A stretch of 64,000 bases of DNA, from contig NZ_FQVJ01000004.1 in the NCBI RefSeq assembly GCF_900129125.1, positions 62,001 to 126,000 on the forward strand, read 5' to 3'. A model generated the notes under the pieces. It did not search any database and was not told where the DNA came from. It saw nothing but the letters and a program-made list of their open reading frames with translations. Below, piece after piece: positions 45,600 to 53,941 of the stretch (its first letter is position 1; each line of letters starts with the position of its first letter). The position numbers and the translations under genes are program-made. This DNA comes from Acidocella aminolytica 101 = DSM 11237. Its GTDB lineage: Bacteria > Pseudomonadota > Alphaproteobacteria > Acetobacterales > Acetobacteraceae.

Positions 45600-46129
45600 G
45601 CCGGATCGACGAAAGCCGCCTTTTCATTCCCGTGCGCATCGCAGTGGCAACGATCTCAGACACGCGCAAGGCGGAGAACGACACATCTGGCGACGCGCTG
45701 GCCGCGCGCATTGCCGAAGCCGGTCATGAGTTGGCCGCCCGTGTCGTCATCAAAGACGACGCAGAGCTGATCGCGACCCAGCTTCGTGCCTGGATTGCCA
45801 ATCCGGCCGTGGATGTGGTCATCACCACCGGCGGCACCGGGGTCACGGGCCGGGATGTCACTCCGGAAGCCTTCCATCGCGTGCTGGACAAGCTGATCGA
45901 AGGGTTCGGCGAGCTGTTCCGCATGTTGTCCTATGCGAAAATTGGCACCTCCACCATGCAGTCCCGCGCTTTAGGCGGCGTAGCAAATGGCACTTACCTC
46001 TTTGCTCTGCCCGGCTCCACCGGCGCGGTAAAGGATGGCTGGGATGATATTCTCCGTTTCCAGCTCGATTCCCGGCACCGCCCCTGTAATCTGGTGGAAC
46101 TCATGCCCCGGCTAAAAGAGCATTTTTAA
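45596..46129 (+). CDS. moaB: Molybdenum cofactor biosynthesis protein MoaB
   Basis: A 177-residue protein of the MoaB/Mog group that adenylylates or binds molybdopterin. The family block VVITTGGTGVTGRDVTPEA is intact, with LPGSTGAVKDGWDDIL near the C-terminus. It starts inside the transglycosylase stop codon. A terminator follows. Confidence 0.93.
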   Translation: MSRIDESRLFIPVRIAVATISDTRKAENDTSGDALAARIAEAGHELAARVVIKDDAELIATQLRAWIANPAVDVVITTGGTGVTGRDVTPEAFHRVLDKLIEGFGELFRMLSYAKIGTSTMQSRALGGVANGTYLFALPGSTGAVKDGWDDILRFQLDSRHRPCNLVELMPRLKEHF

Positions 46130-46142
46130 CAGAACAACCGAG

Positions 46143-46176
46143 AGGCCGCGTCATGCGGCTTTTCTTTTATCTTTTA
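46143..46176 (+). terminator. Terminator after moaB
   Basis: GGCCGC (46144-46149) pairs with GCGGCT (46155-46160), a short stem over a TCAT-type loop, followed by TTTTCTTTTATCTTTT. It lies 13 bases after the moaB stop. Confidence 0.75.
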
Positions 46177-46177
46177 A

Positions 46178-46192
46178 GTTCTTCTTTTGTTC
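46178..46192 (+). promoter_or_regulatory. LexA (SOS) box GTTC-N7-GTTC
   Basis: GTTC at 46178-46181 and GTTC at 46189-46192 with exactly seven bases between, the direct-repeat LexA operator of alphaproteobacteria. It abuts a TTGACT -35 element of the radical SAM gene downstream, so LexA binding would block that promoter. Confidence 0.75.
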
Positions 46193-46221
46193 TTGACTTG
46201 CGACCAAAAAATGACCTTAAT
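46193..46221 (+). promoter_or_regulatory. Promoter of the radical SAM gene
   Basis: -35 TTGACT (46193-46198) and -10 CTTAAT (46216-46221) with a 17-base spacer. The -10 matches four of six consensus bases. The in-frame ATG at 46211 lies inside this promoter, which argues for a later start at 46238 or 46247. Confidence 0.6.
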
Positions 46222-46246
46222 CAAACAAGAACGGAGCATGAACATA

Positions 46247-47350
46247 ATGTCTGTTTCCCACGTGCATATCAAACAGGCTGCGGGTTCCGGCGTTCTCAAG
46301 GGGCGCGGAACCGCATTGAATCCAGCCAACAGGTTCGAAGCCGCCCGCCAAGAGGCCTTCGATGACGGCTGGGCACAGGAAGACGCAGCAGACAAACCAC
46401 AGACTACCCTGATTCGGGACAGCACACGCAGCATCATCGCCCGTAACGACAGCCCAGACCTGTCTTTCGAGACCAGTGTGAACCCTTATCGCGGCTGTGA
46501 GCATGGCTGCATCTACTGCTTCGCCCGGCCCAGCCACGCATATCTGGGCTTTTCCGCCGGGCTGGATTTTGAAACCAGGATCGTTTTCAAACCCGAAGCC
46601 CCGCGCCTTTTGGAAAAAGAGCTCTCCCGCCCCGGCCATAAGCCCGACGTGATTGTACTGGGCTCCAATACCGACCCGTATCAGCCCGTGGAACGCACGC
46701 TTGGCATTACCCGCGCGATTCTTGAGATATTGGAGCGCTTCAACAACCCGCTTGGCATTGTCACCAAATCCGCCGGCGTGGTGCGGGACAAGGATATTCT
46801 AAGCCGCATGGCCGCGAAGGGACTGGCCAAGGTTCATCTCTCCGTTACCACGCTGGACCCACCCCTAGCCCGCGCCATGGAACCACGCGCCGCCGCGCCC
46901 GCCCGGCGCCTTACCGCCATCTCTGAACTTGCAGCGGCCGGTATTCCCGTGGGCGTGATGGTCTCTCCCATGATCCCCGGCCTGAACGATGCCGAAATGG
47001 AGACCATTCTGGAGGAAGCCGTAAAAGCTGGCGCCAGCAGCGCTTACACCACAATGCTGCGCCTGCCGCATGAGCTGGGTGCCTTATTCACAGACTGGCT
47101 GGAGCAATATCTGCCGGAACGCGCCGCGCATGTGCTCAGCCTGATCCGGCAAAGCCGCGCTGGGCAGCTGAATGATTCAAAATTCCATACACGCTTTGCC
47201 GGTGAGGGCCCTTACGCGGCAATGCTGGCCCAACGCTTCACCCGCGCCGTGCAACGGCTGGGACTAGATGAAGCACCCTCCCGCCTCGACATTTCGCAAT
47301 TCCACGTCCCCGGCCGCCCCCCCGCCTGCTTACAGATGAGCCTCTTCTAA
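46247..47350 (+). CDS. PA0069 family radical SAM protein (SplB-like)
   Basis: A 367-residue radical SAM enzyme related to spore photoproduct lyase. The cluster motif is Cys84, Cys88, Cys91 (CEHGCIYCFARPSH). VILGSNTDPYQPVERTLGITR and NPLGIVTKSAGVVRD follow, as in the PA0069/Rv2578c family. The ATG at 46247 is chosen because GGAG lies ten bases upstream; the one at 46238 is too close to it. A LexA box and promoter lie just upstream, so it may act in DNA damage repair. The substrate is unknown. Confidence 0.88.
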   Translation: MSVSHVHIKQAAGSGVLKGRGTALNPANRFEAARQEAFDDGWAQEDAADKPQTTLIRDSTRSIIARNDSPDLSFETSVNPYRGCEHGCIYCFARPSHAYLGFSAGLDFETRIVFKPEAPRLLEKELSRPGHKPDVIVLGSNTDPYQPVERTLGITRAILEILERFNNPLGIVTKSAGVVRDKDILSRMAAKGLAKVHLSVTTLDPPLARAMEPRAAAPARRLTAISELAAAGIPVGVMVSPMIPGLNDAEMETILEEAVKAGASSAYTTMLRLPHELGALFTDWLEQYLPERAAHVLSLIRQSRAGQLNDSKFHTRFAGEGPYAAMLAQRFTRAVQRLGLDEAPSRLDISQFHVPGRPPACLQMSLF

Positions 47351-47365
47351 CAAAGGAGTTTCGCG

Positions 47366-47626
47366 ATGGAATGGATTTTCTATATCAACCCCCGCATCGT
47401 CATCAGCATCGCCTCAGCATTGGCTTGTTTGTATTTTCTCTGTATCTGCGCTGAGGAAATCCAGGTCCTACTAGCTTACTGGAAAACCACCGGCCTTAGC
47501 GCTGAGCCTTTGACCATTCATAAGCGCGTGAAATTTCCGCGATTTCCACGCGATACGATTCATACCACCGCGCCTGGCCTCTATTTTGTGCCAGAAGATG
47601 CTCAGCTTGCCCCTTCCAGGCTTTAA
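47366..47626 (+). CDS. Small predicted membrane protein, 86 residues
   Basis: A frame with a strong site (AAAGGAG seven bases before the ATG) 15 bases after the radical SAM stop. Residues 9-35 are hydrophobic (IVISIASALACLYFLCICAEE). From about residue 44 the coding overlaps the antibiotic monooxygenase gene on the other strand (131 bases), so the C-terminal half may be non-homologous. The start and membrane segment look real; the function is unknown. Confidence 0.5.
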   Translation: MEWIFYINPRIVISIASALACLYFLCICAEEIQVLLAYWKTTGLSAEPLTIHKRVKFPRFPRDTIHTTAPGLYFVPEDAQLAPSRL

Positions 47627-47798
47627 TCGCAGCGAGATCAGGCCAATAAGAAAGCGTAATCTCCTCCGCCCCCTCGGTCACAGACTTAAATTCCAGGCAG
47701 CCATAATCGCGCAATGCCAGATCACGTAATAAAGCCGCTGTTTCAATATAATCCGCATCCACCGCCTTAATGCGGGCGCGGAAGATCACCACGAACAT
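47496..47798 (-). CDS. Antibiotic biosynthesis monooxygenase (ABM) domain protein
   Basis: A 100-residue dimeric ferredoxin-like fold protein: MFVVIFRARI at the start, LRDLALRDYGCLEFKSV in the centre, EITLSYWPDLAAIKAWKGQAEH typical of ABM/EthD-like proteins. Members act as small oxygenases or quinone-related enzymes. It begins one base after the arsC stop (minus strand), so the two form a unit. Confidence 0.82.
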   Translation of the reverse strand: MFVVIFRARIKAVDADYIETAALLRDLALRDYGCLEFKSVTEGAEEITLSYWPDLAAIKAWKGQAEHLLAQNRGQARWYESYRVEIAEISRAYEWSKAQR

Positions 47799-48137
47799 TC
47801 AGAGCAATCCGAGCACTGTTTCTGCGGGTCGACAGGCTCTCGCACCTTTTTCCGTCACCACCACTGGGCGGTTGAACAAAACAGGATGCTCGGCAATCGC
47901 ATCCAGCACTACGTCCTCGCTGGCCTGCTTCAACCCCAACTCAGCGGCCAGCGGTTCCTTGGCGCGCAAAAGTGCTTCCGCGCTGCCAAGCCGCTTGGCC
48001 AAGCTGGCCAGTTCTTTGCGCGATAATGGCGTTTTCAGATATTCGACAATCCTGGGCTCATTCCCGGCTTCGCGCAGAATTTGTAGCACCGCACGGGAGG
48101 TGCTGCATTTCGGGTTGTGGTAGATTGTCGCGTTCAT
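47799..48137 (-). CDS. arsC: Arsenate reductase (ArsC, glutaredoxin-coupled)
   Basis: A 112-residue ArsC with the catalytic Cys11 in HNPKCSTSR and the family IVEYLKTPLSRKEL segment. The conserved NRPVVVTEKGARACRP contains the arginine oxyanion site. It reduces arsenate to arsenite with glutathione and glutaredoxin. No arsB/acr3 efflux gene is nearby. AAAGGGG lies upstream of the ATG. Confidence 0.92.
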   Translation of the reverse strand: MNATIYHNPKCSTSRAVLQILREAGNEPRIVEYLKTPLSRKELASLAKRLGSAEALLRAKEPLAAELGLKQASEDVVLDAIAEHPVLFNRPVVVTEKGARACRPAETVLGLL

Positions 48138-48183
48138 CGAAAATCCCCTTTCAAGCGAGAACCGTTGAAATCACGCAGTCTCG

Positions 48184-49077
48184 TTACTTGTGAATCATCG
48201 TCCCGATGCCATGCTCGGTAAACAATTCCAGCAGCAGCGCATGTGGCACGGTTCCATCCAGAATGGTTGCCCCCTTCACACCCTGCGTGACGGCTTCCAT
48301 GCAGGTTTCCACCTTCGGAATCATCCCGCCGGAAATCGTGCCATCCGCGATAAGCCCACGAATCTGTGACAACGACAAATCACTCAGCAACTGCTTGCTC
48401 TTTTCCAGCACGCCCGGCACATCGGTCAGCATCAGCAGGCGTTGCGCGTTCAACGCACCCGCAATCGCTCCGGCTACCGTATCGGCATTGATGTTATAGG
48501 TCTGGCCATCTTCACCAGCCCCCACCGGCGCAATCACCGGAATCAACCCAGCCCCGGTCAACGCATGAATCACACGCGTATCAATAAACATCGGCTCGCC
48601 CACATATCCCAGATCAAGCGCCTGCTCGATCATCGAATCCGGGTCTTTATAGGTACGGCGCAGTTTACGGGCACGGATCAACCCGCCATCCTTGCCGGAG
48701 ATCCCCACCGCTAGCGCACCGGCGGCGTTAATCAGCCCGGCCACCTGCTTGTTCACGGTTCCAGCCAGCACCATTTCCACTACTTCGACCATGGCGGCAT
48801 CCGTCACGCGCAGCCCTTGCACAAAGCTGGACTGGATACTCAGCCGTTTGAGCATCGCGTTAATCTGCGGCCCGCCACCATGCACCACCACGGGGTTGAT
48901 GCCTACCTGCTTCAGCAGCGCGATATCCCGCCCGAACTCATTGGCCAGCGAGCCATCCATCGCGTGCCCGCCATATTTCACCACAATCGTCGCCCCGGCA
49001 TATCGGCGCAGATACGGCAGCACCTTAGTAACGATATGCGCTTCCCGGGCAGCGTCTTTGATGTCTTGACGGTTCAT
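48184..49077 (-). CDS. argB: Acetylglutamate kinase
   Basis: A 297-residue arginine-pathway kinase. VVKYGGHAM near residue 34, [12 protein letters not shown] and [18 protein letters not shown] are the substrate motifs. ATG at 49077 is used because the upstream frame to 49143 overlaps engB. It starts seven bases after the engB stop and is the last gene of the rpmH unit. arg genes other than argB are not in the window. Confidence 0.95.
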   Translation of the reverse strand: MNRQDIKDAAREAHIVTKVLPYLRRYAGATIVVKYGGHAMDGSLANEFGRDIALLKQVGINPVVVHGGGPQINAMLKRLSIQSSFVQGLRVTDAAMVEVVEMVLAGTVNKQVAGLINAAGALAVGISGKDGGLIRARKLRRTYKDPDSMIEQALDLGYVGEPMFIDTRVIHALTGAGLIPVIAPVGAGEDGQTYNINADTVAGAIAGALNAQRLLMLTDVPGVLEKSKQLLSDLSLSQIRGLIADGTISGGMIPKVETCMEAVTQGVKGATILDGTVPHALLLELFTEHGIGTMIHK

Positions 49078-49084
49078 CTGGTCC

Positions 49085-49786
49085 TCATTCAACGAATTCG
49101 GCAATGGCGGCACGCAGCTCCTCAACGCCGATTCCTGCGGCACTGGAAGTGGTGATAATCTGGTTCATCGCGGCGGGATGTTTCGCCACCAGGGCCAGCA
49201 CCTCGTCCTGCTTGCGCTTCAAGGGGCAGGGTTTTACCGAATCCGCCTTAGTCAGAACAATCTGGAAAGACACGGCGGACTGGTCGAGTAGTTCCATCAC
49301 GGTCAAGTCAGAAACCTTCACCTCCACCCGCGCATCCAGCAGCAGAAACACCCGGCGCAAATTAGGCCTGCCGCGCAGATAATCGAGCATCAGCCCTTGC
49401 CAGTCACGCTTAATCTCCTTCGGCGCCTCGGCATAGCCGTAGCCTGGCATATCTACCAGTACCAAAGGCCCCGCCTGGCATTCAAAGAAATTCAGCTGCC
49501 GGGTGCGCCCCGGCTGATGCGAAACCCGCGCCAGCGCCTTGCGTCCGGTAATCGCGTTGATCAGCGAGGACTTGCCGACATTGGAGCGGCCGGCGAGAGC
49601 AATCTCATTGCCCCGCGGCGCGGGCAGATGGTCCAGCGCCTGCGCGGCGTAAAAGAATTCGCAAGGTGAGGCGAAGAGTTTCCGCCCTGCCTCGATCTGC
49701 TCCGGGCTCGGCCCGCTGGTCTCGAACTTCAGCCTTTGGCCGGAACTGTCGGCTTTGGCCCCATGGCCCTGCGCATGATCAGCCAT
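49085..49786 (-). CDS. engB: Ribosome biogenesis GTPase EngB/YihA
   Basis: A 233-residue GTPase needed for 50S assembly. P-loop [10 protein letters not shown] and [14 protein letters not shown] (G3) are intact, with TKAD as G4. The ATG at 49786 overlaps the yidC stop by 58 bases; no later ATG exists before the conserved domain, so a true overlap is likely. An even earlier start at 49816 is less plausible. Confidence 0.93.
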   Translation of the reverse strand: MADHAQGHGAKADSSGQRLKFETSGPSPEQIEAGRKLFASPCEFFYAAQALDHLPAPRGNEIALAGRSNVGKSSLINAITGRKALARVSHQPGRTRQLNFFECQAGPLVLVDMPGYGYAEAPKEIKRDWQGLMLDYLRGRPNLRRVFLLLDARVEVKVSDLTVMELLDQSAVSFQIVLTKADSVKPCPLKRKQDEVLALVAKHPAAMNQIITTSSAAGIGVEELRAAIAEFVE

Positions 49787-51477
49787 TGCTGCCCCACGGA
49801 AAGAATGTTGTTCCATGCCCAGTACAGCACCAGCCCGGCGGGCGAACGTGCCAGCATGAAAGTAAAGATAATCGGCATCAGCTGGAACATACGCTGCTGC
49901 GCCGGGTCGGGCGGCGTCGGGTTCAGCTTCTGTTGCAGATACATGGTGAAGCCCATGATGATTGGCAGCAGACCAACATGCAGCAGCGGGCTGATCATGG
50001 TCGGGTCATACGGGATCAGGCCGAACAGGTTAAAGATGTTCGTCGGATCCGGCACGGAAAGATCCTTGATCCAGCCATAGAACGGTGCCTGACGCATCTC
50101 GATGGTGATGAAGATCACCTTATAAAGCGAGAAGAACACCGGAATCTGCAACAGCATCGGCAAGCAGCCGGAGGCCGGGTTGATCTTCTCGGTCTTATAC
50201 AGCTCCATCGTCGCCTGCTGGAGCTTGGTGTTATCACCCTTATACTGCTCCTTCAGCGCCGCGATCTTCGGCTGCATCGCCTTCATCCGGCCCATCGAGC
50301 GATAGGAATAGCTCGCCAGAGGGAAGAACAGCAGCTTCACACCCACGGTGAAGATCATGATCGCTAGGCCGAAATTGCCGGTCAGCGTATTCAGCCAGTC
50401 CAGCGCAAAGAAAATCGGCTTGGTCAGGAAATAGAGAATGCCGAAATCGACGGCTTTATAGAAATTCGGGATATGATAAATACGCTGGTAATAATCTAGG
50501 ATTTTTACAACCTTGGCGCCGGTGAACAAATGGCTGGTAAACGCCGCCTGCCCGCCTGCCGGCACGGTAATCGCCTTATCGGTGATGAAGCTGGTCTGAT
50601 AAGCACCGCCGTCCCCGTCGATCACCTTGCCATAGCTCATTGTGGCGTTCATCTGCGCTGTCTGCTCAGGCGCTACGGCGGCAAGCCAATATTTGTCGGT
50701 AATGCCGGTCCAGCCGCCCGGGCCGCTACTGGAATAAGCCACGCCCCCCGCAGATTTCTCGCCCTTATCCTTCAACGCACCATAGCCTTCCTGCTTCAAC
50801 GTGCCGTTGAACACACCCAGTGGCCCTTCAAACAGCACCCAACTGCTCTCCACCTTGGGCTTGTAGTCACGCACCACCCGCGACCAGGGATAAACCTGAA
50901 CCGGCGCGGCCCCCTTGTTCACCACGTTCTGCGTCACAGTGAACATATATTTGTCGTCAACCTTCAGGATCAGCTGGAATATCAGCCCCTGCCCGTTATC
51001 CCAGGAGAGCGTGACCGGCGTTTTCGGCGTCAGCTCCTGCGCGCTGGGGGTCCAGACGGTGCTGTCATCCGGCACCTTCGCGCCCGCAGGCGCAGTCCAG
51101 CCGAACTGAACATAAGACGGCGTGGTGCCACCTCGGCGGCCCATGATCTGCACCAGCGGCGAATTCTTCGCCACGGTCTCATGATAATCCTTCAGCACCA
51201 CGTCATCGAACACCGCGCCGGTGAGTTCGATACTGCCTTTCAGCATGGGTGCATCCACGGCCAGACGCGGGCCATTCGCGACAGCAGCCTGGGTGGAAGC
51301 GGAGCCCGGCGCACCGGTGGCGCTCTGCGGCTTGGTTGCCGTGCTCTGCGGCGTGGTTTGCGCCGTTTGCGTGGGGTTATGGGCTGGGTGCGGAAAAAAC
51401 TTTTCCTGCAACACCGTAAAAATAGCCAGGATGCCGAATGACAAGGCTAGGGCGAGGATCAGGCGCTTCGAGTCCAT
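49729..51477 (-). CDS. yidC: Membrane protein insertase YidC
   Basis: A 582-residue Oxa1/YidC insertase. An N-terminal membrane segment (about 6-24), a large periplasmic domain with proline/threonine/glutamine-rich linker (about 30-65), then a core of five segments including FGLAIMIFTVGVKLLFFPLASYS and GCLPMLLQIPVFFSLYKVI. It inserts proteins with or without Sec. It follows yidD in a unit typical of proteobacteria. Confidence 0.96.
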   Translation of the reverse strand: MDSKRLILALALSFGILAIFTVLQEKFFPHPAHNPTQTAQTTPQSTATKPQSATGAPGSASTQAAVANGPRLAVDAPMLKGSIELTGAVFDDVVLKDYHETVAKNSPLVQIMGRRGGTTPSYVQFGWTAPAGAKVPDDSTVWTPSAQELTPKTPVTLSWDNGQGLIFQLILKVDDKYMFTVTQNVVNKGAAPVQVYPWSRVVRDYKPKVESSWVLFEGPLGVFNGTLKQEGYGALKDKGEKSAGGVAYSSSGPGGWTGITDKYWLAAVAPEQTAQMNATMSYGKVIDGDGGAYQTSFITDKAITVPAGGQAAFTSHLFTGAKVVKILDYYQRIYHIPNFYKAVDFGILYFLTKPIFFALDWLNTLTGNFGLAIMIFTVGVKLLFFPLASYSYRSMGRMKAMQPKIAALKEQYKGDNTKLQQATMELYKTEKINPASGCLPMLLQIPVFFSLYKVIFITIEMRQAPFYGWIKDLSVPDPTNIFNLFGLIPYDPTMISPLLHVGLLPIIMGFTMYLQQKLNPTPPDPAQQRMFQLMPIIFTFMLARSPAGLVLYWAWNNILSVGQQWLIMRRAMGPKPTVPAKG

Positions 51478-51482
51478 CAGGG

Positions 51483-51716
51483 TCAGCTATCCTTGGGAGT
51501 GGGAACCGGGTCGTATCCGCCGGGGTTGAAAGGGTGGCAGCGCAGAATACGCTTGGCCGCGAGCAGGCTGCCCCGCGCGGCACCGTGGCAGACCAGGGCC
51601 TCGCGCGCATAGGCGCTGCAGGAAGGGTGGAAACGGCAATTTGCACCAATCACCGGGCGCAGCGTCAGCTCATAAGCCCGCACGGCACCGGAAAGCATCA
51701 GGGCGGCGGGGCTCAT
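51483..51716 (-). CDS. yidD: Membrane protein insertion efficiency factor YidD
   Basis: A 77-residue amphipathic protein with the family block [27 protein letters not shown] and [13 protein letters not shown] near the end. It assists YidC. The start overlaps the rnpA stop by ATGA, and yidC begins five bases after it. Confidence 0.95.
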   Translation of the reverse strand: MSPAALMLSGAVRAYELTLRPVIGANCRFHPSCSAYAREALVCHGAARGSLLAAKRILRCHPFNPGGYDPVPTPKDS

Positions 51717-52060
51717 GCCAAAGCCTCCTCCACTGCCTGGGCCAGACTATGGGTAAGGCGGGAAAATGGAACATCCCCCGTCTCACGCCGCGCGATCAGC
51801 ACCAACTCCACGCCGGGCATTTCGCGGCCAGCCAAAACAAGCCGCGCCGCCTCCCGCAGCCTGCGCTTGGCGCGGTTGCGAGTGACGGCGTTGCCGATTT
51901 TCTTGGTGGCTGTGTAGCCCACGCGCAGGGCTTCCTCCGAGCCATCTTTAGCGGCCTGGAGCACGAAACCATGCTTCGCGATTTTTTTCCCCCGCGCGGC
52001 CAGGCGCAAAAACTCTGCGCGCCGGGTCAACCGAGCGGGCGGGGTTTGGGCAATGGCCAT
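51713..52060 (-). CDS. rnpA: Ribonuclease P protein component
   Basis: A 115-residue basic protein subunit of RNase P. The RNR-type motif [13 protein letters not shown] is visible, after [16 protein letters not shown]-terminal [23 protein letters not shown] is typical. It lies 27 bases after rpmH and is coupled to yidD by ATGA. Confidence 0.95.
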   Translation of the reverse strand: MAIAQTPPARLTRRAEFLRLAARGKKIAKHGFVLQAAKDGSEEALRVGYTATKKIGNAVTRNRAKRRLREAARLVLAGREMPGVELVLIARRETGDVPFSRLTHSLAQAVEEALA

Positions 52061-52087
52061 AACGCTACCGGCGCGCAGGGCGCGCGA

Positions 52088-52222
52088 TCAGGCGGAGAGC
52101 TTGGCGCGGCCCTTGGAGCGGCGGTTGGCGATTACCTTGCGGCCGCCAACAGTCGCCATACGGGCGCGGAAGCCGTGCCGGCGCTTGCGGACGAGCTTGG
52201 AAGGTTGATAGGTCCGTTTCAC
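52088..52222 (-). CDS. rpmH: 50S ribosomal protein L34
   Basis: A 44-residue protein encoded with a GTG start at 52222. The sequence [20 protein letters not shown] is conserved almost unchanged among bacteria, and it ends with KGRAKLSA. It heads the rpmH-rnpA-yidD-yidC-engB-argB unit on the minus strand. Confidence 0.97.
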   Translation of the reverse strand: MKRTYQPSKLVRKRRHGFRARMATVGGRKVIANRRSKGRAKLSA

Positions 52223-52290
52223 GGTATTCTACTCCGGCAAAAGACAAACAAAACTGTTCGCGGACCGTCCCCGGCCCGGCGTGTTGGCGG

Positions 52291-52320
52291 GGTATAGGCA
52301 GGGCAGACCCGCCACGTCAA
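52291..52320 (-). promoter_or_regulatory. Promoter of the rpmH operon
   Basis: On the minus strand TTGACG (52315-52320) and TATACC (52291-52296) are separated by 18 bases. They lie about 70 bases before the rpmH start, consistent with a strong housekeeping promoter. The flanking 52321-52526 shows no gene. Confidence 0.7.
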
Positions 52321-52348
52321 TCTCACCGACACGTGAACCCGGCAAGGC

Positions 52349-52368
52349 AAAGGCGCAAAGCCGCCTTT
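52349..52368. repeat. Small inverted repeat between rpmH and the AhpD-like pseudogene
   Basis: AAAGGCG (52349-52355) and CGCCTTT (52362-52368) with two extra T. It lies in the 304-base gap 52223-52526, which otherwise holds the rpmH promoter and no recognisable gene. Confidence 0.4.
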
Positions 52369-52526
52369 TTCCTGCCCCCGGCGTCTATGCGCACGCGTCT
52401 TTCTTCCCCACACCTGGGCCTTACCGGAGTCGATGATTCGCTAAACGCAGGATTCGCGTCCCGGTTACTCTCGGCGCATATTAAGTATTAAAGCTTTGAT
52501 ATTACGTTGAACCCGGAAGCAGCCCT

Positions 52527-52969
52527 ATGAATTTGGAAGATTTCTCAAAACTCTACCCCGCCGCGCCCGCCGGGCTGCGCAACCTCTCCGCCGCCATGAA
52601 GAAGGCCCAGCTGGACCTAACACTGACGATACTTATTAAAATCCCTGCCTCGCAAATGAATAGCTGCGCCTTCTGCACACAATTCCACCTGAGCATGGCC
52701 CGCAAGCTTGGCGTTGCACAGGCCAAGCTTGACCTCATAGCCGTCTGGCGCGATGCCAGGCTGTTCTCGGCGCACGAACAAGCCTCCCTGGCCTGGACGG
52801 AACGACTAATTGCCCTGCCCACGTCCACCTGACCGAAACTGAGAACGAGGAAGCCGAATGCGCCTTCCCCGGCACGGAATTTGCACAGCTTTGCACCGCC
52901 ATCGCCACCATCAATGCCTGGAACCGCATTGCCGCCGGACTCGGTTTTCCGCCCCGCTTTGACCATTGA
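52527..52969 (+). pseudogene. AhpD-like alkylhydroperoxidase/carboxymuconolactone decarboxylase family, frameshifted
   Basis: The first 100 codons carry the redox motif NSCAFCTQFHLSMARKLG (Cys-x2-Cys and His of the AhpD core). At about 52825 a C appears to be missing: the sequence gives ALPTST then stop, whereas adding one C gives ALPTSHLTETENEEAE and the frame runs on to WNRIAAGLGFPPRFDH and a stop at 52969, the usual family end. Restored length is 147 residues. So this is probably a recent pseudogene or a sequencing error. Confidence 0.85.
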
Positions 52970-53014
52970 TGGTTGCAACGACTCGGTGTTTTCATTCACA
53001 AAAAAGGTGAGCCC

Positions 53015-53941
53015 ATGCAGATTTTTTCCTCACCACGCCCCCGCACTGTTCTGGCTTTGCAAGGTGGTGGCGCGCACGGTGCCTTCACCTGGGGTGTTCT
53101 CGACAGGCTTCTGGAGAACGAATTCAAATTCGACGCCGTCACCGGCGTATCCTCCGGCGCCATGATCGCCGCCCTGGCGGTGCAAGGCATGGTAAAAGCC
53201 GGGCCGCAAGGCGCGCGCACGGCCATCACCAAGCTCTGGACCCGGGTGATGGAAGGAAATCTCTTTGGCAATTTCCCCGCCACACCGCTCGATTGGATGT
53301 GGGACACCACCAAAGCCCTCAGCAACGACTTTGCCTGGACCGGTCTGACCCAGGCCTTGCGGCTGTTCGACCCCGCGCAACTCAACCCGCTGGGGCAAAA
53401 CCCGCTGGAACCGTTGCTGCGCGAATTGCTCGACACCAAAGCCCTGTGCGCCCCCAACGCCCCCCGGCTTTATGTTGGCGCCACGGATGTTGAAACCGGC
53501 GAGGCAGCCGTGTTCTCCAACGCCGAGATCGGGATTCCTGAACTTCTAGCCTCTGCCTGCATCCCCATGATGTTCCCCACGGTTCGGATCAACGGGCGGC
53601 ATTACTGGGATGGCGGCTATAGCTGCAATCCGCCTCTGGCTCCGATCCTGACCCCCAAGCCGGAAACGCTGATCCTGATCCGCGCCCAGCCCCGCCAACG
53701 CAGCGGCGTGCCTAGCGCCACGGCGGACATTGTCCACCGGCTGCACGAAATCGCTTTCCAAGCGCCTCTGGCGGCGGAATTATCCATGCTTCCGCGCAAT
53801 GTGCGGTTGGTGGATATCCCGGCGGATGAAGCGCTCTCCCACCATCCGCTCACCTCCAAGCTCAACACCGACCGCCCCTTTCTTGAGGCCCTGTTCGATG
53901 CGGGCCGGAAGGCGGCAAACAACGCCCTACATAGTACATGA
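53015..53941 (+). CDS. Patatin-like phospholipase family protein
   Basis: A 308-residue lipid hydrolase. The oxyanion GGGAHG is at about 17-22, the nucleophile Ser46 in GVSSG (44-48), and the catalytic Asp199 in YWDGGY. No signal peptide. AAGGTG lies nine bases upstream of the ATG. It overlaps the following histidine kinase by ATGA, so the two are likely co-expressed; a functional link is unknown. Confidence 0.9.
   Translation: MQIFSSPRPRTVLALQGGGAHGAFTWGVLDRLLENEFKFDAVTGVSSGAMIAALAVQGMVKAGPQGARTAITKLWTRVMEGNLFGNFPATPLDWMWDTTKALSNDFAWTGLTQALRLFDPAQLNPLGQNPLEPLLRELLDTKALCAPNAPRLYVGATDVETGEAAVFSNAEIGIPELLASACIPMMFPTVRINGRHYWDGGYSCNPPLAPILTPKPETLILIRAQPRQRSGVPSATADIVHRLHEIAFQAPLAAELSMLPRNVRLVDIPADEALSHHPLTSKLNTDRPFLEALFDAGRKAANNALHST

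Noticed and set aside
47366-47626. Light-harvesting alpha-subunit-like peptide
   Set aside because: The INPR-hydrophobic pattern is superficially similar, but the expected His ligand in the membrane segment is absent and no photosynthesis genes are nearby.
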